From: Akkermansiaceae bacterium
GTDB taxonomy: Bacteria > Verrucomicrobiota > Verrucomicrobiia > Verrucomicrobiales > Akkermansiaceae
Assembly (NCBI GenBank): GCA_028293225.1
Contig: JAQGPE010000800.1
Span: 1-7,593 of the forward strand
Length of the DNA stretch: 7,593 bases
Direction of reading: 5' to 3'
Positions 1 through 5,948 of the stretch are shown piece after piece (the stretch's first letter is position 1; each line of letters starts with the position of its first letter). The notes beneath the pieces were generated by a model. The model did not search any database, was not told the DNA's origin, and saw nothing but the letters and a program-made list of their open reading frames with translations. The translations under genes and the position numbers were made by a program.

Positions 1-609
1 GTAGGTGCCGGTGTTGGCGGCGAAGGGTCCGCCCGTGACGACATTTTCCCCCCAGGAGACAGCCTGGGTGGCGGTGGTCTTGAAGCCGGAATTCGTGGTG
101 GGCGAGCCGCCTTCGGTCCAGAGGTCATCGCTGGGGCCGGGGCCGGTGACGACGTTCCAAGTGGTCGGGGTGGTGGCCTGCTGGCGACCGTTGCCGATCA
201 TCATGATTTGATCGCCGACGGTGGCGACGCCGGCGCTGACGGTGACCGGGGAGAGGCCGGAGGGATTCGAGCTCAGGCGGAACAGGACGATGTCGGCATA
301 GGTGGTCAGTCCAAAGCCGGTGGGGTTGAGCAATTGTTGCCAACTGCCGGCCTGGGTGGCGTAGGGGGTGCCGCCGAAGGTGACGCTGGCGGGCAGCGAG
401 CCGGCGACGTGGTCGGCGGTCATGACCCAGCCATTGCCAAGGTAGATGGCGGAGGCGCCGTTGACCTGGCCGACGTTGGCGAAGAAGGGATTGGCCGGGG
501 TGACGGGGGTGCTGGTATTCGACACGCCGGTGGTGACGACGACGGCTGTGGCCGGAGAAATGAGGGCGGCCGCGAGCGCCGCCACGAAAAAGGGAGGGAG
601 GGTTTTCAA
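1..609 (-). CDS. Secreted trypsin-like serine protease, N-terminal part (cut by window edge)
   Basis: The first 203 codons of an exported S1-type peptidase; the C-terminal part lies beyond base 1. The reading frame begins after an in-frame TGA with only a TTG as plausible start. That start gives a clean signal peptide: Lys2, then a hydrophobic core, ending near ATA at residues 20-22. The mature part carries two of the three chymotrypsin-fold triad landmarks: GWVMTADHV at 60-68, where H67 matches the catalytic His of the usual W-V-L-T-A-A-H block, and YADIVLFRL at 104-112, where D106 matches the catalytic Asp. The Cys that normally follows the His is absent, so the His-loop disulfide is missing, as in many bacterial members. 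The catalytic Ser (GDSGG) should be past the window edge and cannot be checked. A C-terminal sorting tag is possible but not visible. The protein is rich in Thr, Ser, Gly and Ala, typical of secreted proteins. It diverges from the ABC exporter across 98 bp. Frame and fold are well supported; activity is inferred. Confidence 0.8.
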   Translation of the reverse strand, partial: MKTLPPFFVAALAAALISPATAVVVTTGVSNTSTPVTPANPFFANVGQVNGASAIYLGNGWVMTADHVAGSLPASVTFGGTPYATQAGSWQQLLNPTGFGLTTYADIVLFRLSSNPSGLSPVTVSAGVATVGDQIMMIGNGRQQATTPTTWNVVTGPGPSDDLWTEGGSPTTNSGFKTTATQAVSWGENVVTGGPFAANTGTY

Positions 610-707
610 GGCGTTTCAAACCTACTCCGCCGATTTCAGGTTTGGCAAGTCCGCTGGATGTATGCGGGCGATTGACGGGGGGAGGTCGTTCCGCTCCCAT
701 CCGCGAC

Positions 708-2483
708 ATGCGGAACGGTGCGGCTGACAAGAAACCCCGGCGGAAGATCCAGGTCGGCTGGGTGCTCAGCTACTTGAGACCGCATTACAGAGTTTTCATC
801 CCTTCGTTCATCGCGCTGGTGCTGACCGCCGCTCTTTCGCTGGCCTTTCCGCTGTTCCTGAAGGATTTGATCGGTGACCCGGCCGAGGCTTGGAAGAACG
901 GGGTGGATCCCGCGGTGACCATGGCCAAGGCGGACAAGAACATCCTGTGGCTGATCGGGGCGCTGGCGTTGCAGGCCTTCGTCGCCTACTGGCGAGTGAA
1001 GGGTTTCATCCGCTCTGGAGAGGGCGCGCTGAACGATCTGCGGCGGGATCTTTTCCACCACATGTTGAAACTACCGGTGCCGTATTTCCACGACCAGCGG
1101 TCCGGAGCGTTGAGCACGCGGGTTTCGGGGGATCTGGGAATCGTGCGCGAAACGCTGATCAACACGGTGCCGCAGGTGGCGCGGCACACGGTGATTTTCA
1201 TCGGCAGCCTGGCGGCGATCTTCTTTTTCTCCTGGAAGCTGTCGCTGATCATGCTGGCCAGCGTGCCGGTGGTGGTGCTGGTGGCGGCGATTTCCGGGCG
1301 CAAGGTGCGCCAGCATTCGCGCGATGCGCAGGAGGCGCTGGGCGATTCGGGGATTGTGATGGAGGAGAGCGTGCAGGGTATCGCCGACGTGAAGGCTTTC
1401 GGCAACGAAGAGCTGGAGCGGGTGCGCTACGACTCCGCGCTGGACCGCTTCTATGCGGTGACGCTGCGCGGCGCCCGGGCCCGGGCCGGTTTCCTGTCCT
1501 TCATCATTTTCGCGATGTTCGGCACGATCGGCGGGATCGCCTGGTATGGATCCCACATGCTGGCCAAGGGGGAAATCGCGAGCGACAACTTCATCGCCTT
1601 CGTGCTCTTCAGCGTGTTCGTCGGTGCGTCGCTGGGAACCTTTCCGGAGATCGTTTCCCAGTTGCAGGCCGCCAGCGGTGCGACGGAGCGCCTGAAGGAG
1701 CTGATGCAGGAGGACGTGGAGGTTTCCGGGACGGAAGCGGTGGGGGCGCTGAGCGGCGAGCTGGCTTTCCGCGATCTTTCCTTCCGTTATCCCTCGCGGC
1801 CGCATGCGCCGGTGCTGCATGAGTTGAGCTTCGAGGTGCCGGCGGGCAAGCGGATCGCGCTGGTGGGGCCCTCGGGAGCGGGCAAGTCGACGGTGTTTGC
1901 CCTGATACTCGGTTTCCACCGTCCGGAAAGCGGAGCGGTGGCCTTCGATGGCAAGGACATGGCGGATCTGCGGCTGGCGGAGCTGCGCAAGCAGATCGCG
2001 GTGGTGCCGCAGGAGGTGATGCTGTTCGGCGGCTCGATTCGCGAGAACATCGAGTACGGGCGGCCGGGAGCGAGCTCCGCGGAGATCGAGGCGGCGGCGC
2101 GGCAAGCGAACGCGCACCAGTTCATCGCCGAGCTGCCGGAGGCCTACGAAACACTGGTGGGGCCGCGCGGGGTGAAACTTTCCGGCGGGCAGCGGCAGCG
2201 GATCGCGATCGCGCGGGCGATCCTGGCCGACCCGCGGATCCTGCTGCTGGACGAGGCGACCAGTGCGCTGGACACCGAGAGCGAGCGGCTGGTCAACGAG
2301 GCGCTGGAGCGGCTGATGGTGGGGCGGACCAGCCTGGTCATCGCGCACCGGCTGGCGACGGTGCGGCATGCCGACACGATTTTGGTGCTGAACCAGGGCC
2401 GGCTGGTGGAAAGCGGCAGCCATCAGGAGCTGATGGCGCAGCAGGGGATGTATCGCTTGCTGGCGGAGACGCAGTTGTTGTGA
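708..2483 (+). CDS. MsbA-type ABC exporter, fused membrane and ATPase domains
   Basis: A complete 591-residue half-transporter that should act as a homodimer in the inner membrane, using ATP hydrolysis to export a lipid or other hydrophobic substrate. Six membrane helices are visible at about 30-51, 79-98, 160-178, 181-198, 260-282 and 295-314. The nucleotide-binding domain starts near 350. Its motifs are Walker A GPSGAGKST at 387-395 (K393), Q-loop Q435, signature LSGGQ at 491-495, Walker B ILLLDEATSALD with D515 and catalytic E516, and H-loop H547. Length matches MsbA (about 580). The ATG at 708 was chosen because it gives a short basic cytoplasmic leader before helix 1; the frame is open upstream to a TTG at 642, which would add 22 residues of unlikely sequence. 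No good ribosome binding site is visible. The X-loop before the signature reads LVGPRG instead of the usual VGERG. The substrate cannot be told from sequence: lipid A/glycolipid flippase and multidrug exporter are both possible. Confidence 0.93.
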   Translation: MRNGAADKKPRRKIQVGWVLSYLRPHYRVFIPSFIALVLTAALSLAFPLFLKDLIGDPAEAWKNGVDPAVTMAKADKNILWLIGALALQAFVAYWRVKGFIRSGEGALNDLRRDLFHHMLKLPVPYFHDQRSGALSTRVSGDLGIVRETLINTVPQVARHTVIFIGSLAAIFFFSWKLSLIMLASVPVVVLVAAISGRKVRQHSRDAQEALGDSGIVMEESVQGIADVKAFGNEELERVRYDSALDRFYAVTLRGARARAGFLSFIIFAMFGTIGGIAWYGSHMLAKGEIASDNFIAFVLFSVFVGASLGTFPEIVSQLQAASGATERLKELMQEDVEVSGTEAVGALSGELAFRDLSFRYPSRPHAPVLHELSFEVPAGKRIALVGPSGAGKSTVFALILGFHRPESGAVAFDGKDMADLRLAELRKQIAVVPQEVMLFGGSIRENIEYGRPGASSAEIEAAARQANAHQFIAELPEAYETLVGPRGVKLSGGQRQRIAIARAILADPRILLLDEATSALDTESERLVNEALERLMVGRTSLVIAHRLATVRHADTILVLNQGRLVESGSHQELMAQQGMYRLLAETQLL

Positions 2484-2492
2484 GGGAAGTGG

Positions 2493-2612
2493 AACCGCCA
2501 AGTGCGCCAAGTTTTGAGGGTGATCGGCGGTGCTGTTCCAAGCTTCGGGCCGGGGATCACTGATTGGACTGATTTTCTGATTAACTGATTAAAGGCAGAG
2601 ATTTGGGTTCTG
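2493..2612 (+). repeat. Composite intergenic repeat, copy 1 (GCCAAG units plus CTGATT ladder)
   Basis: This begins about 10 bp after the ABC exporter stop codon. The left part has two GCCAAG units (2497-2502 and 2506-2511). After a variable spacer, a module starts with AGCTTCGGG at 2541 and contains GGATCAC, then four CTGATT units at 2560, 2569, 2577 and 2585 (periods 9, 8 and 8 bp), followed by AAAGGCAG. The stretch 2541-2612 aligns without gaps to 4274-4345, with 59 of 72 bases identical by hand count. No ORF, terminal inverted repeat or transposase is associated. It would lie in the 3' untranslated region of the exporter transcript. The bases from 2613 to 2694 show nothing further that I can assign. 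Confidence 0.75.
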
Positions 2613-2694
2613 GTGGATCGGCATTTCTTTGATGGCTGGCATGGGGTCGAGGTGCGTCCTTGACGGATTGGGGCTGCCGGTCCCATCACCACGC

Positions 2695-3276
2695 ATGCCC
2701 CTTATCGTCCTCGAAGGCATCGACGGAACCGGCAAGTCCACCCAGGCCGGGTTGCTCGGCGATTGGCTGGCTTCGCGGGGTCATGAGGTGGTGCGCAGCT
2801 ATGAGCCGACCAATGGCACGTGGGGTCGCAAGCTGCGCGAGTCGGCCTCGACCGGGCGGCTGTCCGCGGAGGATGAGCTGGAGTATTTCCTGCGCGACCG
2901 CCAGGAGCATGTCAGCGAGCTGATCGGGCCGGCGCTGGCGGCCGGGAAATGGGTGATTCTGGACCGCTACTACTTTTCCACCATGGCGTATCAGAGCCTG
3001 CGCGGCTTTGATCCGGAGGAGATCCGGGCGCGCAATGAGGCCTTCGCACCGGTGCCGGATCACCTGTTGATCCTGGATCTGGATGTCGATGCGGCGCTGG
3101 CCCGGGTCGGCGCGCGCGGGGATGTGGCGAACGAGTTCGAAAAGCGCGATGCCCTGGCGAAGATCCGGGAGATTTATCTCAGCCTCCGCGATGAAGAATT
3201 TGCGCATGTGATCCCGACTGGCGGGACGCCTGAGGAGGTCCACGAAACGATCCGCGGGGTTCTGGCCGGCCTATGA
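2695..3276 (+). CDS. tmk: Thymidylate kinase-like P-loop nucleotide kinase (dTMP kinase family)
   Basis: A 193-residue cytoplasmic kinase expected to phosphorylate dTMP to dTDP with ATP, a step in dTTP synthesis. Visible motifs are P-loop GIDGTGKST at 8-16 (K14), the acceptor-side motif EPTNGTWG at 37-44, DRYYFSTMAYQ at 90-100 (the family's DRY-x-x-S-x-x-AYQ block) and a lid region around 137-151 with R137, R141 and R151. The P-loop lacks the basic residue of the eukaryotic type and the arginines sit in the lid, as in bacterial type II enzymes. The ATG at 2695 was chosen because family members begin only a few residues before the P-loop strand; the in-frame ATG at 2629 would add 22 residues with no family character. 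No Shine-Dalgarno motif precedes it. Its stop overlaps the start of the EamA gene by 4 bp. The EPTNGTWG motif replaces the usual EPGGT, and the protein is slightly shorter than typical (about 205-215), so substrate range may differ. Family assignment is firm; dTMP specificity is inferred. Confidence 0.88.
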   Translation: MPLIVLEGIDGTGKSTQAGLLGDWLASRGHEVVRSYEPTNGTWGRKLRESASTGRLSAEDELEYFLRDRQEHVSELIGPALAAGKWVILDRYYFSTMAYQSLRGFDPEEIRARNEAFAPVPDHLLILDLDVDAALARVGARGDVANEFEKRDALAKIREIYLSLRDEEFAHVIPTGGTPEEVHETIRGVLAGL

Positions 3277-4217
3277 GTCTGGTGGCTGTGCGGAAGTCGC
3301 TGGATGGTTTCGCCATCGGCATGATGGTGCTGCTGTGCGCCTGCTGGGGCTTGCAGCAGGTGGCGCTGAAAGCGGCGGCACCGGCCATGCACCCGATGTT
3401 GCAGGTGGGAATCCGGTCCTTTGGCGCGGCGGTGCTGGTGGGGGTGCTGACGCTGTGGCGGCGGGAAAGCTTTTCGCCGCGCGATGGGACGCTGCTGCCT
3501 GGGATCGGGGCGGGGCTGCTGTTCGCCGGGGAGTTTCTGGCGGTGTCGATCGGGCTGGAGTTCACGACGGCTTCGCACATGGCGGTGTTCCTTTACACGG
3601 CGCCGGTTTTCACCGCGCTGGGGCTGCATTTCCTGGTGAAGGGCGAGGAACTGCGGCTCGCGCAGTGGCTGGGGGTGGCGATCGCTGCGGGCGGGGTGCT
3701 GTTTGCGTTTTCCGCCGGCCTGGGCGGGACGACCACCCAGGCGAAGAACATGGTGCTGGGAGATGCCTTCGGGATTCTGGGCGGGATCCTCTGGGCCGGT
3801 ACGACCCTGCTGATCCGCAAGAGCAGCCTGTCCGAGGCTCCGGCGGGGAAGACGCTGGTCTACCAGCTCGGCGTTGCGGCGCTGGTGCTGCTGCCGCTCG
3901 CCCTGATGCTGGGGAAATGGGAAACCGTCCGGCCCAGCCCGACGATGTGGGGATGCCTGGCTTTCCAGACGATCATCGTGTCGTTTGTCAGCTTCCTGGT
4001 CTGGTTCTGGATGCTCCGGACCTACCTGGCCTCGCGGCTTTCGGTGTTTTCCTTTTTGACGCCGCTGTTCGGGGTGACTTTCGGGTTTCTGCTGTTGGGA
4101 GAGAGGCCCGACCCGAGGTTTGTCGGCGGGGCGGTGCTGGTTCTTACGGGGATTGCCGTCGTGAACCGGCGGCCTGCGCGGGGCAAAACCCAAGGGGCGG
4201 TTGATCTGAAGAATTGA
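3273..4217 (+). CDS. DMT-superfamily transporter with two EamA domains
   Basis: A 314-residue inner-membrane protein with about ten hydrophobic helices, near residues 13-32, 43-62, 73-93, 102-121, 131-148, 161-181, 195-214, 226-247, 257-275 and 282-298. They form two five-helix repeats, the usual EamA arrangement, and length matches the family (about 290-310). Characteristic points are CWG at 24-26 in helix 1, the small-residue-rich helices 3 and 4 with TTASHMAVFLYTAPVFTAL around 98-116, and the matching FLTPLFGVTFGFLLLGERP at the end of the second repeat (261-279). A basic tail follows helix 10, as expected for a cytoplasmic C-terminus. The start ATG overlaps the kinase stop codon (ATGA), so translation is probably coupled to the kinase gene. 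Members export or import amino acids, nucleotides or other metabolites; the substrate cannot be predicted here. Nucleoside or nucleobase transport would fit the kinase partner, but that is only a guess from position. The second composite repeat begins directly after its stop. Confidence 0.92.
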   Translation: MSLVAVRKSLDGFAIGMMVLLCACWGLQQVALKAAAPAMHPMLQVGIRSFGAAVLVGVLTLWRRESFSPRDGTLLPGIGAGLLFAGEFLAVSIGLEFTTASHMAVFLYTAPVFTALGLHFLVKGEELRLAQWLGVAIAAGGVLFAFSAGLGGTTTQAKNMVLGDAFGILGGILWAGTTLLIRKSSLSEAPAGKTLVYQLGVAALVLLPLALMLGKWETVRPSPTMWGCLAFQTIIVSFVSFLVWFWMLRTYLASRLSVFSFLTPLFGVTFGFLLLGERPDPRFVGGAVLVLTGIAVVNRRPARGKTQGAVDLKN

Positions 4218-4345
4218 GCCGCCAAGACGCCAGGAGCGCAAAGTTCTGAAGAAGGTGGACTGCTTTCGTGCTGAGCTTCGGGTCAAGGATCACCGATTGA
4301 ACTGATGGTCTGATTTACAGATTAAAGGCAGGGATCCGGGTTGTG
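4218..4345 (+). repeat. Composite intergenic repeat, copy 2
   Basis: This starts at the base after the EamA stop codon. The left array has three unit positions, GCCAAG (4221), GCCAGG (4229) and GCAAAG (4238), one more than copy 1. The right module begins AGCTTCGGG at 4274 and carries GGATCAC, then the ladder CCGATT (4293), CTGATG (4302), CTGATT (4310) and CAGATT (4318), with the same 9, 8, 8 spacing, and AAAGGCAG. Individual units have diverged from copy 1 but the spacing is exact. Orientation relative to the upstream gene is the same as in copy 1. The right modules align without gaps; the left parts differ by one unit and small indels. Confidence 0.75.
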
Positions 4346-4365
4346 ATAGGTGCTGCGGGAAATCC

Positions 4366-4397
4366 CTAACGGAGCGGGATCGCTCCCGCCCCGTTAG
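4366..4397. terminator. 14-bp stem-loop between convergent genes, candidate bidirectional terminator
   Basis: Left arm CTAACGGAGCGGGA at 4366-4379, loop TCGC at 4380-4383, right arm TCCCGCCCCGTTAG at 4384-4397, with one mismatched pair (A4373 against C4390). It lies between the 3' ends of the EamA gene (plus) and the MDR oxidoreductase gene (minus), where a shared terminator is expected. No T-run follows on either strand, so intrinsic termination is not assured. It may instead protect transcript ends or be a dispersed palindromic element. A smaller palindrome GGGAAATCCC (4357-4366) abuts it. Confidence 0.55.
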
Positions 4398-4418
4398 ACA
4401 TTCCTGCTGCAGCCAGTC

Positions 4419-5372
4419 TCACGTGTCCGTCAGCAAAATCTTTCCGCGGGCGCGCCCGGAAGCGCTTCGTTCCAGCGCGGCCCGTATGTCTGTCAGTGGG
4501 TGGGTGCTGTCGATGACCACCCGTAGCGCGCCTTCGTCGCAGAGGCCTGCGAGGAGCGCGAGACGGGCGGCGCTGGAAGTATGGCCGAACCAGCGGGCGG
4601 TCACACCGTGCTGACTCGCCAGTTCCTGGTCCGGGGGCATGGTGAGGGTCACCAGTTGGCCGCCTTTTTTCAGCACCTGATAGGACCGCAACTGGACCTC
4701 GCCGCCGATGGTGTCGAGGACCAGATCGAGATCGCCGACGCGTTCTTCGAACTGATCCGTGCGATGGTCGATGACCTCGTCGGCACCCAGTTTGCGGACC
4801 AGCGCCGCATTGCCCGCCGAAGCGGTCGCGAACACCCGGGCGCCGGCTCTTTTCGCCAGTTGCACGGCGAAGCTGCCGACTCCGCCGGCTCCGGCGTGGA
4901 TGAGGACGGATTGCCCGGCGGTGAGCTGGGCAATCTCGAACAAGGCCTGCCAGGCGGTGCCCGCGGCGGTCGGCAATCCGGCGGCGGAGGTGAGTTCCAG
5001 CGACTTCGGTGCAGCGGCCAGATGCTTTGCGGGGACGGCGACAAGCCCGGCAAAAGCTCCACCGCGGCTGAACTCCGGTCCTTCCCCTGGGCCGGGTTCC
5101 AGCCGGGCGAAGACGCGATCTCCGGGCTGCCATGGAGAGGCCAGCGCACCGGCTTCGACCACTGTCCCGGCCAGGTCGGTGCCGGCGGTGTAGGGAAGGG
5201 TCAGCGGAAAGTAGGCCTGCATGTGGCCGCTGATCAGCTTCAGGTCGAGGGGATTGACCGAGGCGGCTTCGAGCCGGACCAGCACTTCGTCCGCAGCGAT
5301 CCGCGGCGTTGCGATTTCTTCCAGCGCCACCTGTTCCAGGCTGCCGTATTGGTGAATTCTTACTGCTTTCAT
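4419..5372 (-). CDS. NADP-dependent quinone oxidoreductase-type MDR enzyme (zinc-free)
   Basis: A complete 317-residue medium-chain reductase of the quinone oxidoreductase branch, a soluble cytoplasmic enzyme using NAD(P)H to reduce quinones or enone-type carbonyl compounds. The N-terminal GroES-like domain has the family blocks MKAVRIHQYG (1-10), VLVRLEAASVNPLDLKLISG (30-49) and LPYTAGTDLAGTVVEAG (59-75), then PGDRVFA (83-89). The Rossmann domain carries AGAGGVGSFAVQLAK (160-174) and LGADEVIDHR (195-204). The only Cys is near the C-terminus, so the structural and catalytic zinc ligands of alcohol dehydrogenases are absent, which supports a quinone/enone reductase and argues against an alcohol dehydrogenase. 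Length is normal for the branch. It follows the SnoaL-like gene by 41 bp on the same strand, so the two are probably cotranscribed, with the divergent LysR gene as likely regulator. No Shine-Dalgarno sequence is visible; TACTACC sits directly before the ATG. The true substrate is unknown. Confidence 0.9.
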   Translation of the reverse strand: MKAVRIHQYGSLEQVALEEIATPRIAADEVLVRLEAASVNPLDLKLISGHMQAYFPLTLPYTAGTDLAGTVVEAGALASPWQPGDRVFARLEPGPGEGPEFSRGGAFAGLVAVPAKHLAAAPKSLELTSAAGLPTAAGTAWQALFEIAQLTAGQSVLIHAGAGGVGSFAVQLAKRAGARVFATASAGNAALVRKLGADEVIDHRTDQFEERVGDLDLVLDTIGGEVQLRSYQVLKKGGQLVTLTMPPDQELASQHGVTARWFGHTSSAARLALLAGLCDEGALRVVIDSTHPLTDIRAALERSASGRARGKILLTDT

Positions 5373-5413
5373 GGTAGTAATGGAGTGATTGTTGAAATGA
5401 GGGATGGCTCGTC

Positions 5414-5854
5414 TCAGGCGGACGGCGGCCAGGCGCTGATCTGGTTCAGCATCCCGAACCAGTCCTCCAGGTGCCAGGTGTGGGTGATCCGGCCGTCCTT
5501 CAGGTGGTGGAACTCGTGCAGCGCGACCGTCACCGGTTTTCCCGTCGGTGCGACGCCGAGGAAATCGCCCAGGTGAGTGGCGGTGATTTTCGCACGGACG
5601 CCGGCTTTCCCCGAGTGACCGATGATTTCGTCGATCGTCACCTTCAGGTCGGGGAACGCGGCGAAGAATCCCGGGAGCAGGCCCTTCAGTCCGGCCGGTC
5701 CGGGTCCCTGGCCCGGGGCAAGGGGGATGTCCTGCCAGTCCGGAGCCAGTGCCTGGTCCAGCAGGTCCGGGTTCTGTTCGGTGAAGGCGCGGTAGAGCGT
5801 CTCGATGGACCGGAGCTCTGTTTCGGAGAGCGGAGGGAGTGTGGAAGTACTCAT
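5414..5854 (-). CDS. SnoaL-like / ester cyclase family protein (NTF2-like fold)
   Basis: A 146-residue soluble protein of the SnoaL-like group within the NTF2 superfamily. The family pattern runs through the protein: an N-terminal helix with YRAFTEQNPDLLDQALAPDW (about 21-40), GPAGLKGLLPGFFAAFPDLK (about 52-71), then the strand pair around VRAKITATHLGDFLGVAPTG and the closing HEFHHLKDGRITHTWHLEDW, rich in His and Trp. Characterised relatives include polyketide cyclases, but most carriers have no known activity, so only the fold is assigned. The ATG at 5854 was chosen because the protein then starts with a normal leader (MSTSTLPPLSE). The frame extends to 5923, but that adds 23 mainly basic residues lying over the structured intergenic region. 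AGG touches the start codon, too close for a normal ribosome binding site. It is the first gene of a two-gene unit with the MDR oxidoreductase and diverges from the LysR gene, so the pair may handle a reactive or xenobiotic compound sensed by LysR; that role is inference. Confidence 0.85.
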   Translation of the reverse strand: MSTSTLPPLSETELRSIETLYRAFTEQNPDLLDQALAPDWQDIPLAPGQGPGPAGLKGLLPGFFAAFPDLKVTIDEIIGHSGKAGVRAKITATHLGDFLGVAPTGKPVTVALHEFHHLKDGRITHTWHLEDWFGMLNQISAWPPSA

Positions 5855-5874
5855 CCTGTAGTAGATAATGCGTT

Positions 5875-5919
5875 GGCGTGCGCTTCGTTTCCGAAGGGGG
5901 CGAATCCCCTGGGCACGCC
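5875..5919. other. Three-stem folded element in the LysR/SnoaL intergenic region
   Basis: A closing stem of seven perfect pairs, GGCGTGC (5875-5881) with GCACGCC (5913-5919), encloses two small hairpins: CTTCG-TTTC-CGAAG (5883-5896) and GGGG-CGAAT-CCCC (5897-5909). All 45 nt are compactly explained. It lies 20 bp upstream of the SnoaL-like start and could form in the leader RNA of that operon, or in the LysR leader if its promoter is further upstream. It could be an attenuator-type leader, a protein site or a decayed tRNA end. It is not an intact tRNA. GC-rich DNA gives chance hairpins, so function is uncertain. Confidence 0.4.
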
Positions 5920-5948
5920 GCACATTGTGTCTTGCCGGTCTATTCGTC

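Noticed and set aside
125..730. A 201-codon minus-strand open frame overlapping the protease
   Set aside because: Its product is a run of Arg, His and Pro typical of a shifted frame in GC-rich DNA. The neighbouring frame has a signal peptide and protease motifs.
1071..2510. A 479-codon minus-strand open frame opposite the ABC exporter
   Set aside because: Antisense shadow of a strong coding gene, with low-complexity composition and no recognisable domain.
2493..2612. A CRISPR array or insertion-sequence end in the repeat
   Set aside because: Units are only 6-9 bp with no unique spacers, and there are no terminal inverted repeats, target duplications or transposase.
2660..2688. A sigma-70-type promoter before the kinase gene (TTGACG at 2660)
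   Set aside because: The -35 match is good but the hexamer 17 bp downstream (CCATCA) is a poor -10 box.
3174..4286. A 370-codon minus-strand open frame opposite the EamA gene
   Set aside because: Composition is dominated by Arg, Gln, His and Pro, and the opposite strand encodes a clear ten-helix transporter.
4581..5576. A 331-codon plus-strand open frame opposite the MDR reductase
   Set aside because: Antisense shadow. It spans the gap between two real minus-strand genes and has no domain pattern.
5875..5919. An intact tRNA gene
   Set aside because: The acceptor-like stem and T-arm-like hairpin are suggestive, but the element is only 45 nt, lacks D and anticodon arms, the T-loop is not canonical and two extra bases separate the arms.
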